NCBI GenBank assembly: GCA_903820655.1
Contig: CAIJIA010000097.1
Coordinates: 1 to 6,220 of the forward strand
DNA from: an uncultured Chloroflexota bacterium
Lineage (GTDB): Bacteria; Chloroflexota; Limnocylindria; Limnocylindrales; Limnocylindraceae
Reading direction: 5' to 3'
Length of the DNA stretch: 6,220 bases
Part shown: piece by piece, positions 5,372 through 6,220 of the stretch
How the letters are laid out: each line of letters starts with the position of its first letter
Position numbering within the stretch: position 1 is the stretch's first letter
Position numbers and translations under genes: made by a program
The notes under the pieces: generated by a model
Databases searched by the model: none
Told to the model about the DNA's origin: nothing
What the model saw: the letters and a program-made list of their open reading frames with translations, nothing else

Positions 5372-5731
5372 GTGACCGAACGACCCGGACGGATCTGGGT
5401 CGCCGATGTTGCTGAACGCTCAATGGAGCCGGCCCTCCTTCCGGGGGACCGGCTCCTTATGCTTCCAGCAGGTCCTGGAGGTCTCCCTGGCCTCAGAGGC
5501 AGCCCGCCGATCGGCAGTGTGGTCATCGTTGCGCGCGTAGATCGTTTTGACGTCAAGCGCGTCGCTCCCCCGCCCCCAGGCGTCGAAGGGCTATGGCTCC
5601 TTGGTGACAACGCGGCGCTCTCTCGCGACTCGCGTCATGACGGGGCCGTGCCGCTGAGCGCGCTCCGTGGCAGGGTGGTCTATCGCATTGGGCCGCGTGG
5701 TCGCAGGGGGCGAATTCCCGCTGCGCGCTAA
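5372..5731 (+). CDS. sodX: SodN maturation protease, S26 signal-peptidase-like (119 aa)
   Basis: This is the peptidase encoded next to sodN that is believed to remove the SodN propeptide so that His1 can bind nickel. It has the signal peptidase I boxes: ERSMEPALLPGDRLLM (residues 15-30) with the nucleophile S17, DRFDVKRVAPPP (58-69) with the general base K62, and LLGDNAALSRDSRHDGAV (76-93). The end LRGRVVYRIGP also fits. There is no membrane anchor, as expected for a cytoplasmic substrate. The start is a GTG at 5372, 9 bases after the sodN stop; no in-frame ATG precedes the catalytic serine and no close Shine-Dalgarno is seen, so translation probably relies on coupling. The box around S17 is encoded by a strong stem-loop (5425-5456). 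The C-terminus is basic (RGRRGRIPAAR). Confidence 0.92.
   Translation: MTERPGRIWVADVAERSMEPALLPGDRLLMLPAGPGGLPGLRGSPPIGSVVIVARVDRFDVKRVAPPPPGVEGLWLLGDNAALSRDSRHDGAVPLSALRGRVVYRIGPRGRRGRIPAAR
5425..5456 (+). other. Strong intragenic stem-loop at the start of sodX
   Basis: The arms GGAGCCGG (5425-5432) and CCGGCTCC (5449-5456) pair perfectly. After one C-A mismatch, CCTCC (5434-5438) pairs with GGGGG (5443-5447), one pair being G-U, around a TTCC loop. The result is a 13-pair stem with one mismatch, followed by TTAT, 62 bases after the sodN stop. It may reduce sodX expression or protect the 3' end of sodN mRNA. It could also be a by-product of G+C-rich coding. Confidence 0.5.
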
Positions 5732-5750
5732 GCGAGCGCGCTACGCGAGC
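5725..5750 (+). repeat. 13-bp tandem repeat, two copies, across the sodX stop
   Basis: GCGCTAAGCGAGC (5725-5737) is followed directly by GCGCTACGCGAGC (5738-5750), differing in one base. The first copy contains the TAA stop of sodX, the second fills the gap to the convergent LLM gene. It looks like a recent short duplication. No function is evident. Confidence 0.6.
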
Positions 5751-5753
5751 GAA

Positions 5754-6220
5754 CTAGAGCTGCGCGTGCAGCTCTGCGAGCAGATCAAGTGATGCCGTTT
5801 CGGTTGGGTCCATGTGCTGCACCATGAGTCGGCTCGCACCCGTATCGCGGAAGGCGCGCATCTGCGTCAGCGCCTGATCCGGAGTTCCTACAAGCCAACG
5901 CGCCCGACGTGGTGCGAGATACTCCTCAGGATCGCCGGCGGCGCCAATACGCGACATGAAGCCGCGCAACTTCTCAAGATATTCAGGCTCGGTTCGGCCG
6001 ATCATCATCCCCGTCATCGCCGATCGCGCAAGGCTCTCTGGATCTCGGCCCGCTGTAGTACAGGTCGCGTCAAGCTGTGCAAACTTCTCGCGGGCGGTCT
6101 CAGGGGTAGACGAGGTGAGGTTGAACTCGTCGGAGTACTTCGCAGCGATGCGCATGCCACGCGGCGATCCCTCGCCACCAGTGATGATCCACGGAACAGG
6201 CGATGGCTTCGGGCGGAAGA
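5754..6220 (-). CDS. LLM-class (luciferase-like) oxidoreductase, C-terminal part, probably F420-dependent
   Basis: The frame is open from the right edge of the window to a TAG at 5754-5756, giving the last 154 residues; the N-terminal half lies outside. The visible start FRPKPSPVPWIITGGEGSPR is the conserved strand and phosphate-binding loop of luciferase-like TIM barrels (usually 'RP.PP..IGG.G..R'). It is followed by GMRIAAKYSDEFNLTSS, the usual 'lrlAArYaDeWN' helix. The helix AREKFAQLDATCTTAGRDPESL and the C-terminal WLVGTPDQALTQMRAFRDTGASRLMVQ are also typical. Such enzymes reduce or oxidise small molecules with F420H2 or FMNH2; the substrate cannot be told. An ATG at 6155 is internal to the conserved domain and is not the real start. 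It converges on sodX with 22 bases between the stops and no sign that it belongs to the sod operon. Confidence 0.87.
   Translation of the reverse strand, partial: FRPKPSPVPWIITGGEGSPRGMRIAAKYSDEFNLTSSTPETAREKFAQLDATCTTAGRDPESLARSAMTGMMIGRTEPEYLEKLRGFMSRIGAAGDPEEYLAPRRARWLVGTPDQALTQMRAFRDTGASRLMVQHMDPTETASLDLLAELHAQL
5756..5775. terminator. Hairpin at the sodX/LLM convergent junction
   Basis: A perfect inverted repeat with 8-bp arms (AGAGCTGC / GCAGCTCT) and a GCGT loop overlaps the stop codon of the LLM gene and begins 25 bases after the sodX stop. No T-run follows. It is a likely end point for the sodN operon transcript. Confidence 0.4.

Noticed and set aside
1..6220. Search for tRNA, rRNA, CRISPR array, insertion sequence, phage or toxin-antitoxin genes
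   Set aside because: No cloverleaf, spaced repeats, transposase motifs, terminal inverted repeats or toxin/antitoxin-like small gene pairs were found by eye; the window reads as ordinary chromosomal genes.

Overview
The window is a densely packed stretch of a high-G+C (clearly above 55 % by eye) bacterial chromosome. It has nine protein-coding genes, two cut by the window edges. I see no RNA genes, mobile elements or CRISPR array, and no gene-free stretch longer than about 115 bases. The organism is most likely a member of the Chloroflexota, with an actinobacterium as the main alternative. The reasons are a LysM membrane protein with a cysteine-rich N-terminal module of a type I associate with Chloroflexota, a nickel superoxide dismutase, an F420-type luciferase-like oxidoreductase, and three genes that look leaderless. 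This assignment is inference, not proof.

Layout, left to right. (1) 1-702 (+): C-terminal end of a GH57-type alpha-amylase/4-alpha-glucanotransferase. (2) 708-2498 (-): a DUF885 putative metallopeptidase, convergent with gene 1. (3) 2522-2857 (+): a small NTF2/SnoaL-like protein, divergent from gene 2; the start codons are only 23 bases apart and the two -10 elements overlap. (4) 2870-3712 (-): a single-pass membrane LysM protein with four N-terminal cysteines. (5) 3709-4470 (-): a PlsC-like acyltransferase, translated before gene 4 and overlapping it by an ATGA junction. (6) 4585-4929 (+): a small four-helix membrane protein. (7) 4943-5362 (+): sodN, nickel superoxide dismutase. (8) 5372-5731 (+): sodX, the S26-family protease thought to cut the SodN propeptide. 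(9) 5754-6220 (-): C-terminal half of a luciferase-like (LLM) oxidoreductase.

Two gene sets clearly work together. Genes 6-7-8 form an oxidative-stress operon: SodN is made with a 15-residue propeptide that must be removed to expose His1 of the nickel hook, and SodX carries the Ser/Lys dyad for that cleavage. The membrane protein leads this operon and has no assigned role. Genes 5-4 are a translationally coupled pair joining a lipid acyltransferase to a cell-wall-binding membrane protein.

The most interesting signals are structural. There is a symmetric bidirectional leaderless promoter at 2506-2515. A strong stem-loop lies just inside sodX. All three convergent junctions carry a perfect 7-8 bp hairpin with a 4-base loop. 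I did not find a wholly novel system; the membrane protein beside sodN and the cysteine-module LysM protein are the best leads.
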